Shown here: positions 1-6,460 of the stretch, one piece after another
Position numbering within the stretch: the stretch's first letter is position 1
Layout: each line of letters begins with the position of its first letter
Source of the DNA: Planctomycetota bacterium
Lineage (GTDB): Bacteria; Planctomycetota; UBA11346
DNA: 12,467 nt
NCBI GenBank assembly: GCA_013821615.1
Contig: JACDGQ010000044.1
Location: forward strand, 1 to 12,467
Direction of reading: 5' to 3'
Program-made: the position numbers and the translations under genes
Notes under the pieces: generated by a model
The model's input: the letters and a program-made list of their open reading frames with translations, nothing else
Databases searched by the model: none
What the model was told of the DNA's origin: nothing

Positions 1-2
1 CG

Positions 3-1736
3 ATGGCCGCCAGCGCCTCGTCGACCATCGCGGCGAAGGCCGGCGAGGCCGCCAGCGCTGCCGGCGGCCAAGCCGACGGGAACGGGCTCAAACAGGCGCT
101 CGGCCAGTCGGCGGCCGCCGGCAGCATGGCCCAGCTCTCAGCGTTGAAGGACAAGCTCAACGCGACTCTGGGCGACAAGAATGCCGCCGCCGCCGCGCGC
201 ACCGGCAATGGCGTCGGCGCGCTGTTTTCGGCGGCGCTCAAGGGTGGGGACGGCTCCGGCAACCCCGCGGCGGCGAGCAGCGGCGAAGGCAACGGTCCCG
301 GCAACGGCCCAGGAAACGGTCCCGGCAACGGCCCTGGAGGTCCAGCCGGCAGCACCATCCGCGCCGGCGTCCGGGTCGAGGCCTTCGGCGGGGCGATCGC
401 CAACGTGCGCGAGCAGGCGGATTTCAACCGCGCCGCGTACGAAGCCTTCGTGAAGGATCTGCGCGAGCGCGCCAATCCGAACAATTTCTACGCCGGCCCC
501 GGCGTCGCCGGCGCGGTCAGCGACGGCCAGGGTTCGCAGTCGCGCGTCACCGGCAGCGACGGCGCCCGCATCGTCTTCGTGCCCAGCGCCGGCGAGGCCA
601 AGCCGGCCGCGCCGCCCGCCGCTACCACTGAACGGCCGGTGGCCAAGCCCGCGTTCTCGTCGCCGGCCTTCGGCGCCGCGCCGCTGCAGCAGCGGCCGCT
701 GACCATCGACGGCGACCTTGCCGACTGGGGCCCGCTGACCCAGCCGCTGGCCACGCCCTACAACGTCTACCAGGCCGAGAAGGACGGCAAAGCCGGCCCC
801 GCCGTGTACATGCGCTGGGCGCCGGACGGCCTCTATTTCGCCTGGCGCATCGACATGGATCCCGCCGACATCATCGGCACTCCCGACCAGCCCTATGCCG
901 GCGATTGCCTCGAACTCTTCATCGATGTCGACAACAGCCGCAAGGGCAGCATGCAGAGCGACCGGTTCGCCCAGCAGATCTGCCTCGATCCGTTCGGCTT
1001 CCAGGGCGACATGAAGCGCACCGTCGGCGAGATCGGCCACGACATGCGCGGCATCCCGCGTCACACCGTGCAGTGGCGCGACGATGGCCATGCCGCGGCC
1101 AGGCGCGACGCCCATGGCTACACCGCCGAGGCCTTCGTCCCGCGCCTGGCGCTGGCCAAGCGCAAGCTGCTGCCCGGCGACTTCATCGCCTTCAACGTCT
1201 CGGTGAACCACGGCCTGCGCAATTGGAAGGCCAACCCCGAGGCGATGTACGCCCTGCAGCGCCAGTCCTCGGCCTCGAAGATCATCGGCAGCTGGCAGAA
1301 GCCCGACACCTGGGGCGACATGCAGCTGCTCGGCTCCGACGCCCAGACCACCATCAGCGCCCTGCACCAGCGCGCCGCGGACGCGCCCGCATTCGTCGCC
1401 CCCGGCGATCCCGTGCAGGTCGAGGTGCGGGATGCCGACATGAACCTCAGCCCCCATGTCGCGGACAAGGTGCTTGGCCAGGTGCGCGTGGTCGGCAGCA
1501 GTCAGCAGCCGCTCTACGTGACCCTGGTCGAGACCGGGCCGAACACCGGCGTGTTCCGCGCCTCGCTCGACACCCAGAGCTACCTGCTGCCGTTCGTCCC
1601 CAACACCGTCGGGGTGCGCGGAGGCGACGTCATCACCTTCACCTACGTCGACGCACGCGGCGCCTTTGGCGAAGCGGACCGGACCGCCATGGCGACCATC
1701 GAGGTCGGCTATGCGATGGTCGTGACCACGCGCTGA
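3..1736 (+). CDS. CBM9-like surface/envelope protein (5' end probably outside window)
   Basis: The frame is open to the window edge, so the ATG at base 3 may be internal and the protein longer; no signal peptide can be judged. Residues 1-90 are Ala/Gly-rich and probably helical. Residues 96-111 are four perfect GNGP units (four 12-bp copies, bases 288-335), a flexible linker. Residues 112-230 are Pro/Ala-rich low complexity. About residues 230-445 resemble the CBM9-like/DOMON-type beta-sandwich: it opens with 'LTIDGDLADW', has 'VYMRWAPDGLYFAWRID', then 'DCLELFIDVDN'. The last ~115 residues form a second beta domain with 'VEVRDADMNL' and 'ETGPNTGVF', a motif seen in repeated Ig-like domains of bacterial and archaeal surface proteins. 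It lies 22 nt upstream of an exbB/tolQ-type gene on the same strand, which suggests an envelope protein made with a Ton/Tol-like motor. Domain calls come from pattern recognition; a carbohydrate ligand is inferred from the family only. Confidence 0.72.
   Translation: MAASASSTIAAKAGEAASAAGGQADGNGLKQALGQSAAAGSMAQLSALKDKLNATLGDKNAAAAARTGNGVGALFSAALKGGDGSGNPAAASSGEGNGPGNGPGNGPGNGPGGPAGSTIRAGVRVEAFGGAIANVREQADFNRAAYEAFVKDLRERANPNNFYAGPGVAGAVSDGQGSQSRVTGSDGARIVFVPSAGEAKPAAPPAATTERPVAKPAFSSPAFGAAPLQQRPLTIDGDLADWGPLTQPLATPYNVYQAEKDGKAGPAVYMRWAPDGLYFAWRIDMDPADIIGTPDQPYAGDCLELFIDVDNSRKGSMQSDRFAQQICLDPFGFQGDMKRTVGEIGHDMRGIPRHTVQWRDDGHAAARRDAHGYTAEAFVPRLALAKRKLLPGDFIAFNVSVNHGLRNWKANPEAMYALQRQSSASKIIGSWQKPDTWGDMQLLGSDAQTTISALHQRAADAPAFVAPGDPVQVEVRDADMNLSPHVADKVLGQVRVVGSSQQPLYVTLVETGPNTGVFRASLDTQSYLLPFVPNTVGVRGGDVITFTYVDARGAFGEADRTAMATIEVGYAMVVTTR
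288..335 (+). repeat. In-frame 12-bp tandem repeat encoding (Gly-Asn-Gly-Pro)x4
   Basis: Four consecutive 12-base units encode GNGP with synonymous third-base differences between copies (GGT/GGC/GGA, CCC/CCA/CCT). The peptide repeat is therefore maintained while the DNA has drifted, which argues for selection on the linker rather than very recent slippage. It separates the Ala-rich N-terminal part from the CBM9-like part of the surface protein. Confidence 0.85.
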
Positions 1737-1758
1737 ACGCGCCTTTCCTGGAGCATCC

Positions 1759-2547
1759 ATGTCCGTCTTCTTCCGCCGGCTCCTCGCGCCGGCCCTCTTC
1801 CTATTGTTGTGTTCCGCCTGCGCGGTGGCGGCAGATGACAGCGCCAGCGTCGCGCCAAGCGAGCCCGTCAGCACCGGCGAGGCCGCGCCCGCCGGGGCCA
1901 AGGCCGCCAAGGTCGACATCGTCAGTGAGGGACTCTTCCACTGGCCGATGATCCCGCTGTGGCTGGTGTCCTTCGCGATGGTCGCCTGCGTGTTCGAACG
2001 CGCGCGCGCCCTGCGCTCCCGGACCCTGCTCGACCAGGCGATGGTCGACGAGGTCGTCGAGCACATGGGCGAGGCCGATCTCGCCGCCGCGCAGGCCACC
2101 GCCGAGGCCAGCGATACGGTCGTCGGCCGCGCCTGGGGCACCGCCCTGCACGAATTCAGCCTGGGTGGCGTCGGCCTGCAGGAAGCCATGGTCACCGCCA
2201 CCACGCGCTCGATCCGCCCGCTCAAGCGCCGCCTGCCGGCGATCGCGACCATGGGCGTGATCTCGCCACTGCTCGGCCTGTTCGCCACCGTCATCGGCAT
2301 CATCATCTCCTTCGGCCAGATGGGCGCCGAAGGCGGGGCCGACAAGGCCCAGCTCGCCCGGGCCATCGGCGTGGCGCTGTTCGGCACCGCCGGCGGCATC
2401 ATCATCGCCGTGCCCGCGATCGTCGCCGGCCGCTACTTCCTGGCCAAGATCAATGGCGTCGCCGAACTCGCCGACGCCGCCATCGGGCGCATGAATCTCG
2501 CCTATTCACGGGCGGTCGCCGAGCTCGACGCCGCCGGGAAGCGCTGA
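1759..2547 (+). CDS. exbB: MotA/TolQ/ExbB-family proton channel protein
   Basis: This is a 262-residue ExbB/TolQ-type inner-membrane protein, the channel half of a proton-driven motor that works with ExbD/TolR. Residues 1-25 look like a cleavable signal peptide (FRR charge cluster, hydrophobic core, AVA-A site), followed by an Ala/Pro-rich stretch to ~55, so the N-terminus is expected outside. Membrane helices are at ~62-79, 161-187 and 203-228. The family signature is present in the last two: 'AIATMGVISPLLGLFATVIGI' preceded by basic residues, and 'AIGVALFGTAGGIIIAVPA'. The start is supported by GGAG at 1750-1753, five bases before the ATG. It lies 22 nt after the CBM9-like gene and 3 nt before the exbD-type gene. 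ExbB and TolQ cannot be separated from sequence alone, and no TonB, TolA or Pal gene is in the window. Confidence 0.9.
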   Translation: MSVFFRRLLAPALFLLLCSACAVAADDSASVAPSEPVSTGEAAPAGAKAAKVDIVSEGLFHWPMIPLWLVSFAMVACVFERARALRSRTLLDQAMVDEVVEHMGEADLAAAQATAEASDTVVGRAWGTALHEFSLGGVGLQEAMVTATTRSIRPLKRRLPAIATMGVISPLLGLFATVIGIIISFGQMGAEGGADKAQLARAIGVALFGTAGGIIIAVPAIVAGRYFLAKINGVAELADAAIGRMNLAYSRAVAELDAAGKR

Positions 2548-2550
2548 GTC

Positions 2551-2973
2551 ATGGCCAGCGTCGCCGATGAGATGAGCGATGAGCTCGATGACCGCATCGA
2601 CCTCACCCCGATGCTCGACTGCGTGTTCTGCCTGCTGCTGTTCCTGATCATCGCCACCACCTTCGAGGAGGACGGCCTGTTCAAGGTCACCCTGCCCAAG
2701 GCCGCGCACGCCGAGGTGCGCAGCAAGGCCGACGTGGTCACGCTGCTGATCGCCAAGGACGGGCGCTTCGCCATCGGCCGCGAGTACATCCCCGACCGTC
2801 AGCTGCTCGCCACCCTCAAGCGCCTGAAGGACGGCAGGAAGCTGCGCGGCCTGCTGATCAAGGGCGACCAGGACGCCCCGTACCGCAAGGTGGTTCTCGC
2901 CGTCGACACCGCTCAAGCCTTAAACATCAGCGAATTCGCCTTTGTCACCGCACGTTCTGAGGACGGCAAGTGA
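2551..2973 (+). CDS. exbD: ExbD/TolR-family biopolymer transport protein
   Basis: This is a 140-residue ExbD/TolR protein, the partner of the channel protein encoded 3 nt upstream. A short cytoplasmic head is followed by 'IDLTPMLDCVFCLLLFLIIATTF' split around residue 20. The single membrane helix is ~21-36, and Asp23 occupies the place of the essential ion-conducting Asp of ExbD (Asp25 in E. coli). Residues 45-140 form the periplasmic domain, ending with the family-typical 'AQALNISEFAFVTA'. Length matches the family, so the gene is intact. Its TGA overlaps a GTG in another frame (GTGA, 2970-2973), the kind of stop-start overlap seen inside operons, but what follows is only a short remnant. 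The upstream Shine-Dalgarno is weak (GGAAG), suggesting translational coupling. Confidence 0.9.
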   Translation: MASVADEMSDELDDRIDLTPMLDCVFCLLLFLIIATTFEEDGLFKVTLPKAAHAEVRSKADVVTLLIAKDGRFAIGREYIPDRQLLATLKRLKDGRKLRGLLIKGDQDAPYRKVVLAVDTAQALNISEFAFVTARSEDGK

Positions 2974-3230
2974 TCTGGGTGCAGATGGATGGGGCAAGTA
3001 ACCATGTCTCGTCGAACCCGGTACGCGTCGACGTCGTTGCGGCACAACAGAATATTGCGCAGGTTGTTGCGGCAAGCATTCCTATTCAGGCCGCGAGGCT
3101 CGGCGCAGCGTTTGACTACACCATACATGCTGTGACCTTCACCGATGCCGATGGCTATGCTCTGACCTGGAGCGCCAGCCCTACCCTATCATTGTCCATG
3201 AGTCCCATGGCGGCAGGAGCGAGGAATTGA
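2970..3230 (+). pseudogene. Remnant ORF with orphan cadherin-like (CADG/He_PIG) segment
   Basis: A GTG at 2970 overlaps the exbD stop and opens an 86-codon frame. Its first ~30 codons have no recognisable domain. From about codon 33 it reads 'SIPIQAARLGAAFDYTIHA' then 'VTFTDADGYALTWSASP', which closely follows the dystroglycan-type cadherin-like/putative Ig pattern (usually a 'FxYTIPAxTFTDADGDxLTYSA' shape). That domain is normally ~90-100 residues and occurs in large secreted repeat proteins. Here it stops after the central strands and the frame ends in an unrelated tail. There is no signal peptide. The best reading is a fragment of a former surface-protein gene, possibly fused to the old start of the next operon gene. 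Expression is doubtful. Confidence 0.5.
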
Positions 3231-3327
3231 GCGCTGACGACTTACGCTGGGGCGGGTCAATGGCCCTCTTCGCTGGCGGGACGGCCGGACCTTAATCGCG
3301 CGATCCGCACACAGGAGGCTCATCCAC
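2974..3327. other. Scar-like spacer between exbD and the GH39 gene
   Basis: Apart from the cadherin-like fragment, this ~350-bp stretch contains no complete gene. A second, frame-shifted open stretch runs from about 3182 to a TAA at 3293-3295 directly after the fragment, so the decayed gene may have continued in another frame. I cannot match that peptide to a family. Base composition becomes less GC-rich here than in the exbB-exbD block. No convincing terminator or promoter hexamers are visible. Confidence 0.45.
3313..3318 (+). promoter_or_regulatory. Strong Shine-Dalgarno (AGGAGG) of the GH39 gene
   Basis: AGGAGG lies 9 bases upstream of the ATG at 3328. It is the strongest ribosome-binding site in the window and fixes the GH39 start. 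Confidence 0.8.
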
Positions 3328-4827
3328 ATGACCATCCCCCCCATCGTCGCGACGCTTTCTCCGCGGTGGCATGACGTCCCGAGGGCACTCCGCCATTCGT
3401 GGTCCGGCCTCGGCAACATCGACCAGTTCCGCTGGCTGGCTCGCGCCGACGTCCAGGCCCAGCTTCGCCTCGCTCGTGACGAGATCGGCCTGCGCTACGT
3501 CAGAGCGGCTGGCATGTACGGCCCCGAGCAGCGGGTCTGGGCACGGCGCCTGCGTGATTGGAAAGCGGCCGAGGCGGACGCACCCAAGGTTGCGAACTGG
3601 CAGTTCCTCGATCTCGGCATCGAGGCGCTGCTCGACAATGGCCTGAAGCCGGTCTATACGACCTGCTTCTGCCCTGGGCTACCCGGCGATTTCACCGCGA
3701 GTCCGGCGACGTGCTGGCCTGATCGCAATGCCATCGGCATGCCGCGGGATCTTTCCGCCTGGGCGTCCTTCGTCGCTGACGGACTGCGGCACCAGGTCAC
3801 CCGTTATGGCCTGGAGGAGGTGAGGTCCTGGTACGTCGAATGCTGGAATGAGCCCAATCTTCGGGGCTTCTTCGATGGGAACCGGGAGGATTTCCTGAAG
3901 CTCTGGTCCGCCACCTGGCGTGCGGTGAAATCGGTCCACGCGGACATCCGCATCGGCGGACCGTCGACCGCCCGTGGCGAATGGCTGGCGGAATTCCTTG
4001 ATTGGTGCGATCGCGACAAGACGAGGCCCGATTACCTGGCCACGCATGTCTATAACAATGACAGTGAATCCGCACCCCTGTCACCATTCGATGGCGCGGC
4101 CGCGGATCGGGTCAAGGACTCGCCGAATTTCGCCGCCGGAGTCATCCGCGGCGCCCGGACCCTCCTAGACGCCCGGGGCTGGAGCGGCGAGGTCCACTGG
4201 AACGAGTGGGGACGCTCCTGGTTTCCGTATGCCCCCGCACGCGATGACGTCCAGGAGGCCGCATTCATTGTGAAGACGATGTCGGAAGTCGGCCACACGG
4301 CATCTCGCTTCGCCTATTGGTGCCTGAGCGACATCTATGATCAGGCGGGTCGTTCGGAAAGCGAATTCGACGGCAATTACGGCATGCTCTCCTTGCACGG
4401 CTTGCGCAAACCGTCTTGGATGGCTCACCGCCTCCTCTGCATGTTGGGCTCCAGGGAAATCCACGTCGAAGGTGGGGACAGTACCGTCGGTGCCACCGCG
4501 ACCGTCGATGGCGCTACCCGAATCCTGGTGTGGAGGCATCCCATGAACGCCGATGCACCGCAGGCCTGGGGACGGGTCGTCGTGCGACTTGCTGGCGAAC
4601 CAACGCAGGCGCTGCGCATGTGGCGTCTGGGATCCACGGACAACAACATTCTGGCCGCATGGCGCGGGTACGGGTCACCCGCCTATCCGACGCCACCCCA
4701 GCTGGCGGACCTGCGCCGTGCGAATGTGCTCACGGAACAGCCCGTTCTGACCGTCAAAGATGCATTGGGATGGGCTGCGCTTGTCGACCTCGAGCAAGCT
4801 GGAGTGGCCTTGGTGCACGATAGCTGA
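3328..4827 (+). CDS. GH39-type glycoside hydrolase (beta-xylosidase/alpha-L-iduronidase family)
   Basis: This 499-residue protein has the layout of a clan-A retaining glycosidase of family GH39. An N-terminal 'HSWSGL..' and 'DEIGLRYVRAAGMYG' begin the (beta/alpha)8 barrel. The acid/base Glu is in 'CWNEPN' (Glu175) and the nucleophile Glu in 'VHWNEWGRS' (Glu293). The spacing of 118 residues matches characterised GH39 xylosidases. A C-terminal beta-sandwich from ~375 includes 'GSPAYPTPPQL', typical of the family tail. No signal peptide is present, so the enzyme is probably cytoplasmic and would act on imported oligosaccharides. Known GH39 substrates include beta-xylosides and glycosaminoglycan-type uronides; the substrate here cannot be read. 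There are no transporter or other sugar genes beside it, and it converges on the phosphatase gene with a 5-nt gap. It is less GC-biased than the flanks. Confidence 0.82.
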   Translation: MTIPPIVATLSPRWHDVPRALRHSWSGLGNIDQFRWLARADVQAQLRLARDEIGLRYVRAAGMYGPEQRVWARRLRDWKAAEADAPKVANWQFLDLGIEALLDNGLKPVYTTCFCPGLPGDFTASPATCWPDRNAIGMPRDLSAWASFVADGLRHQVTRYGLEEVRSWYVECWNEPNLRGFFDGNREDFLKLWSATWRAVKSVHADIRIGGPSTARGEWLAEFLDWCDRDKTRPDYLATHVYNNDSESAPLSPFDGAAADRVKDSPNFAAGVIRGARTLLDARGWSGEVHWNEWGRSWFPYAPARDDVQEAAFIVKTMSEVGHTASRFAYWCLSDIYDQAGRSESEFDGNYGMLSLHGLRKPSWMAHRLLCMLGSREIHVEGGDSTVGATATVDGATRILVWRHPMNADAPQAWGRVVVRLAGEPTQALRMWRLGSTDNNILAAWRGYGSPAYPTPPQLADLRRANVLTEQPVLTVKDALGWAALVDLEQAGVALVHDS

Positions 4828-4832
4828 CCGCC

Positions 4833-6458
4833 TCACGAGAGACTGGGCCGAAGGTCTCCAGCGCCCTTGTCGACCCATTCTCCGACGATCACAGTAAGGT
4901 CATCTTCCAGGTGATCGTGACCGTGGTGGATGGTGACCGCCCGGTTCACCTGGGCGAGGATGTGGCCGATATCCCCACACCCATCGCGCAGGACCGCCGC
5001 GAGGCGGACCCCCCCGAACTGTATCCCGTCGGCATCTGCCGCTTCGACCAGACCATCCGTGTAGAGGACCAGCCGATCGCCTGGGGTAAGCACCATGCGG
5101 AATTCGTCGACCTTGTCGGAGCAGCCACCCAGTTGGGCGTTGCCGAGCATTCCGCCCTGTGAGGGCAGATCGGTGATGACGCCGTCGGGATGGACGATGA
5201 GGCCGGGCGGATGTCCGATGTTGCAGCTCGTCAAGGTCCCCTGCCCATCGACTTGGACGATCGCACAGGTGAAGAACATGTGGAGAGGCAACTCTTCCCG
5301 GCACAGGGCATCGAGCGCCGAGAGGAAGCGACCGGCGCCAAGATTCTGGGAATACAGCGCTTTACAGAAGGCCTTGAGCATGCTCACCACCAACGCTGCT
5401 GGGATGCCCTTGCCGCTGACGTCGGCGATAACCCAGGTCATGAGGTTAGAGGTCTCGTTGAAATCGTAGAAATCCCCACCCAGTTCGAGCGCTGGCTGGT
5501 AGTGGACCACCCAGCGCATCGGTGCAAAGGCACCCGTCGGACTCTTGGTGAAAATCTGTGCCTGGACGCGCTGCCCAGCCAGGAATTCATGGTCGGATCG
5601 CAGCTGCTTCCGCTCCAATTGCCGCAGTTCGTCGCGCTGAAAGACATACTCCAAGGATCTGCTGACGCATTCCAGCACTTGGGCATGGGCCTCGCGGAGG
5701 ATGCCGGGGTGGTCGAGGTTGTCGCAGAGCAGCACGGCGATCGGCCTACCCCGCATCCGCACTGGGACGCCGAGTATCGAGCGGACGGCCTGCTCCTTCA
5801 GGGTGTTCCCCCACTCTGCCGCATCGATGATCGGTACCGTCTCCATCAGGATCGCCTTGTTCGCCGCGAGCACCTTGCGCGCGAACGTATGGCTCATGTG
5901 GCTGGTCGTGGGGCGCGAACTCGTGCTGGTGAAACCCTGAACCAGGCGATCCCCCTCGGTGATGCTGAATAGGCAGAGGCGGGTTACCGGAAGGGCAATG
6001 AACAGCGTCTCCAAGCTCCGCTCCACGAGGCGCTCGCCATCCTGGCTCAGGATGCCTTGGATGGACAGCAGGCATTCGAAAAGGGTATGGTACTGCGCCG
6101 CGAGGTCAGAACCCGCCGCCGCGATGGTTGCGGTGTCGCGTGTCCTGATGATTTCGCTGTCCTCGTCGATGGAATCGACGCGAAACGCGGTGCTACCGAT
6201 CACCACGACGTCCCATTGGTTGAGCCGGACCGTTTCCTGCTTGGCCCCGTTGACCGTGAGTGAGTTGATTGCGCTGGTATTGGTGATCGTGAGTCCATCG
6301 ACATCGAAGGAGAGCCGCGCATGGAGTCTGCTGACGTTGCTGGCTGACAAGCGGATAGCGCATTCCGGATCCCTGCCGATGAGCACCGTCTGGCCGTAAC
6401 GGATGCGCACGAGCCGGTCCTGCCATTCTCCAGAAAGGAATCTGATGGAGCCGGCCAT
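4833..6458 (-). CDS. FHA-GAF-SpoIIE (PP2C/PPM) protein phosphatase
   Basis: This 541-residue soluble signalling protein starts at the ATG whose first base is 6458, 2 nt after the kinase stop; an in-frame start further upstream would overlap the kinase. Residues ~18-95 are an FHA domain with GR (28-29), SRLH (43-46) and VNG (69-71), the residues that bind phosphothreonine. Residues ~120-275 look like a GAF sensor domain, followed by a short helical linker ('RDELRQLERKQLR'). Residues ~315-526 are a SpoIIE/RsbU-type phosphatase with its metal-ligand motifs: GGDFYDF (327-333), ADVSGKG (345-351), GHPP (415-418), YTDG (466-469) and DDLT (519-522). All expected acidic residues are present, so it should be active. 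Known relatives dephosphorylate anti-sigma antagonists or Ser/Thr-kinase targets. The FHA domain suggests docking to phosphorylated kinase or its substrates. It is co-transcribed with the kinase gene. Confidence 0.92.
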   Translation of the reverse strand: MAGSIRFLSGEWQDRLVRIRYGQTVLIGRDPECAIRLSASNVSRLHARLSFDVDGLTITNTSAINSLTVNGAKQETVRLNQWDVVVIGSTAFRVDSIDEDSEIIRTRDTATIAAAGSDLAAQYHTLFECLLSIQGILSQDGERLVERSLETLFIALPVTRLCLFSITEGDRLVQGFTSTSSRPTTSHMSHTFARKVLAANKAILMETVPIIDAAEWGNTLKEQAVRSILGVPVRMRGRPIAVLLCDNLDHPGILREAHAQVLECVSRSLEYVFQRDELRQLERKQLRSDHEFLAGQRVQAQIFTKSPTGAFAPMRWVVHYQPALELGGDFYDFNETSNLMTWVIADVSGKGIPAALVVSMLKAFCKALYSQNLGAGRFLSALDALCREELPLHMFFTCAIVQVDGQGTLTSCNIGHPPGLIVHPDGVITDLPSQGGMLGNAQLGGCSDKVDEFRMVLTPGDRLVLYTDGLVEAADADGIQFGGVRLAAVLRDGCGDIGHILAQVNRAVTIHHGHDHLEDDLTVIVGEWVDKGAGDLRPSLS

Positions 6459-6460
6459 GG

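Noticed and set aside
905..1951. 348-codon plus-strand frame in another phase
   Set aside because: Arg/Pro-rich shadow of the CBM9-like gene and exbB, without any family motif.
138..2405. 755-codon open frame on the minus strand across the surface-protein and exbB genes
   Set aside because: It is antisense to well-supported genes, has no recognisable domain, and is rich in His/Arg/Ala/Gly as expected for a high-GC shadow frame.
3165..3180. Possible att-like copy of the tRNA-Gly 3' end (TGGAGCG) near exbD
   Set aside because: Only seven bases match the tRNA end, which is expected by chance; no longer direct repeat was found.
3182..3295. Frame-shifted open stretch after the cadherin-like fragment
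   Set aside because: About 37 codons with no family match; it may be leftover coding sequence but cannot be called a gene.
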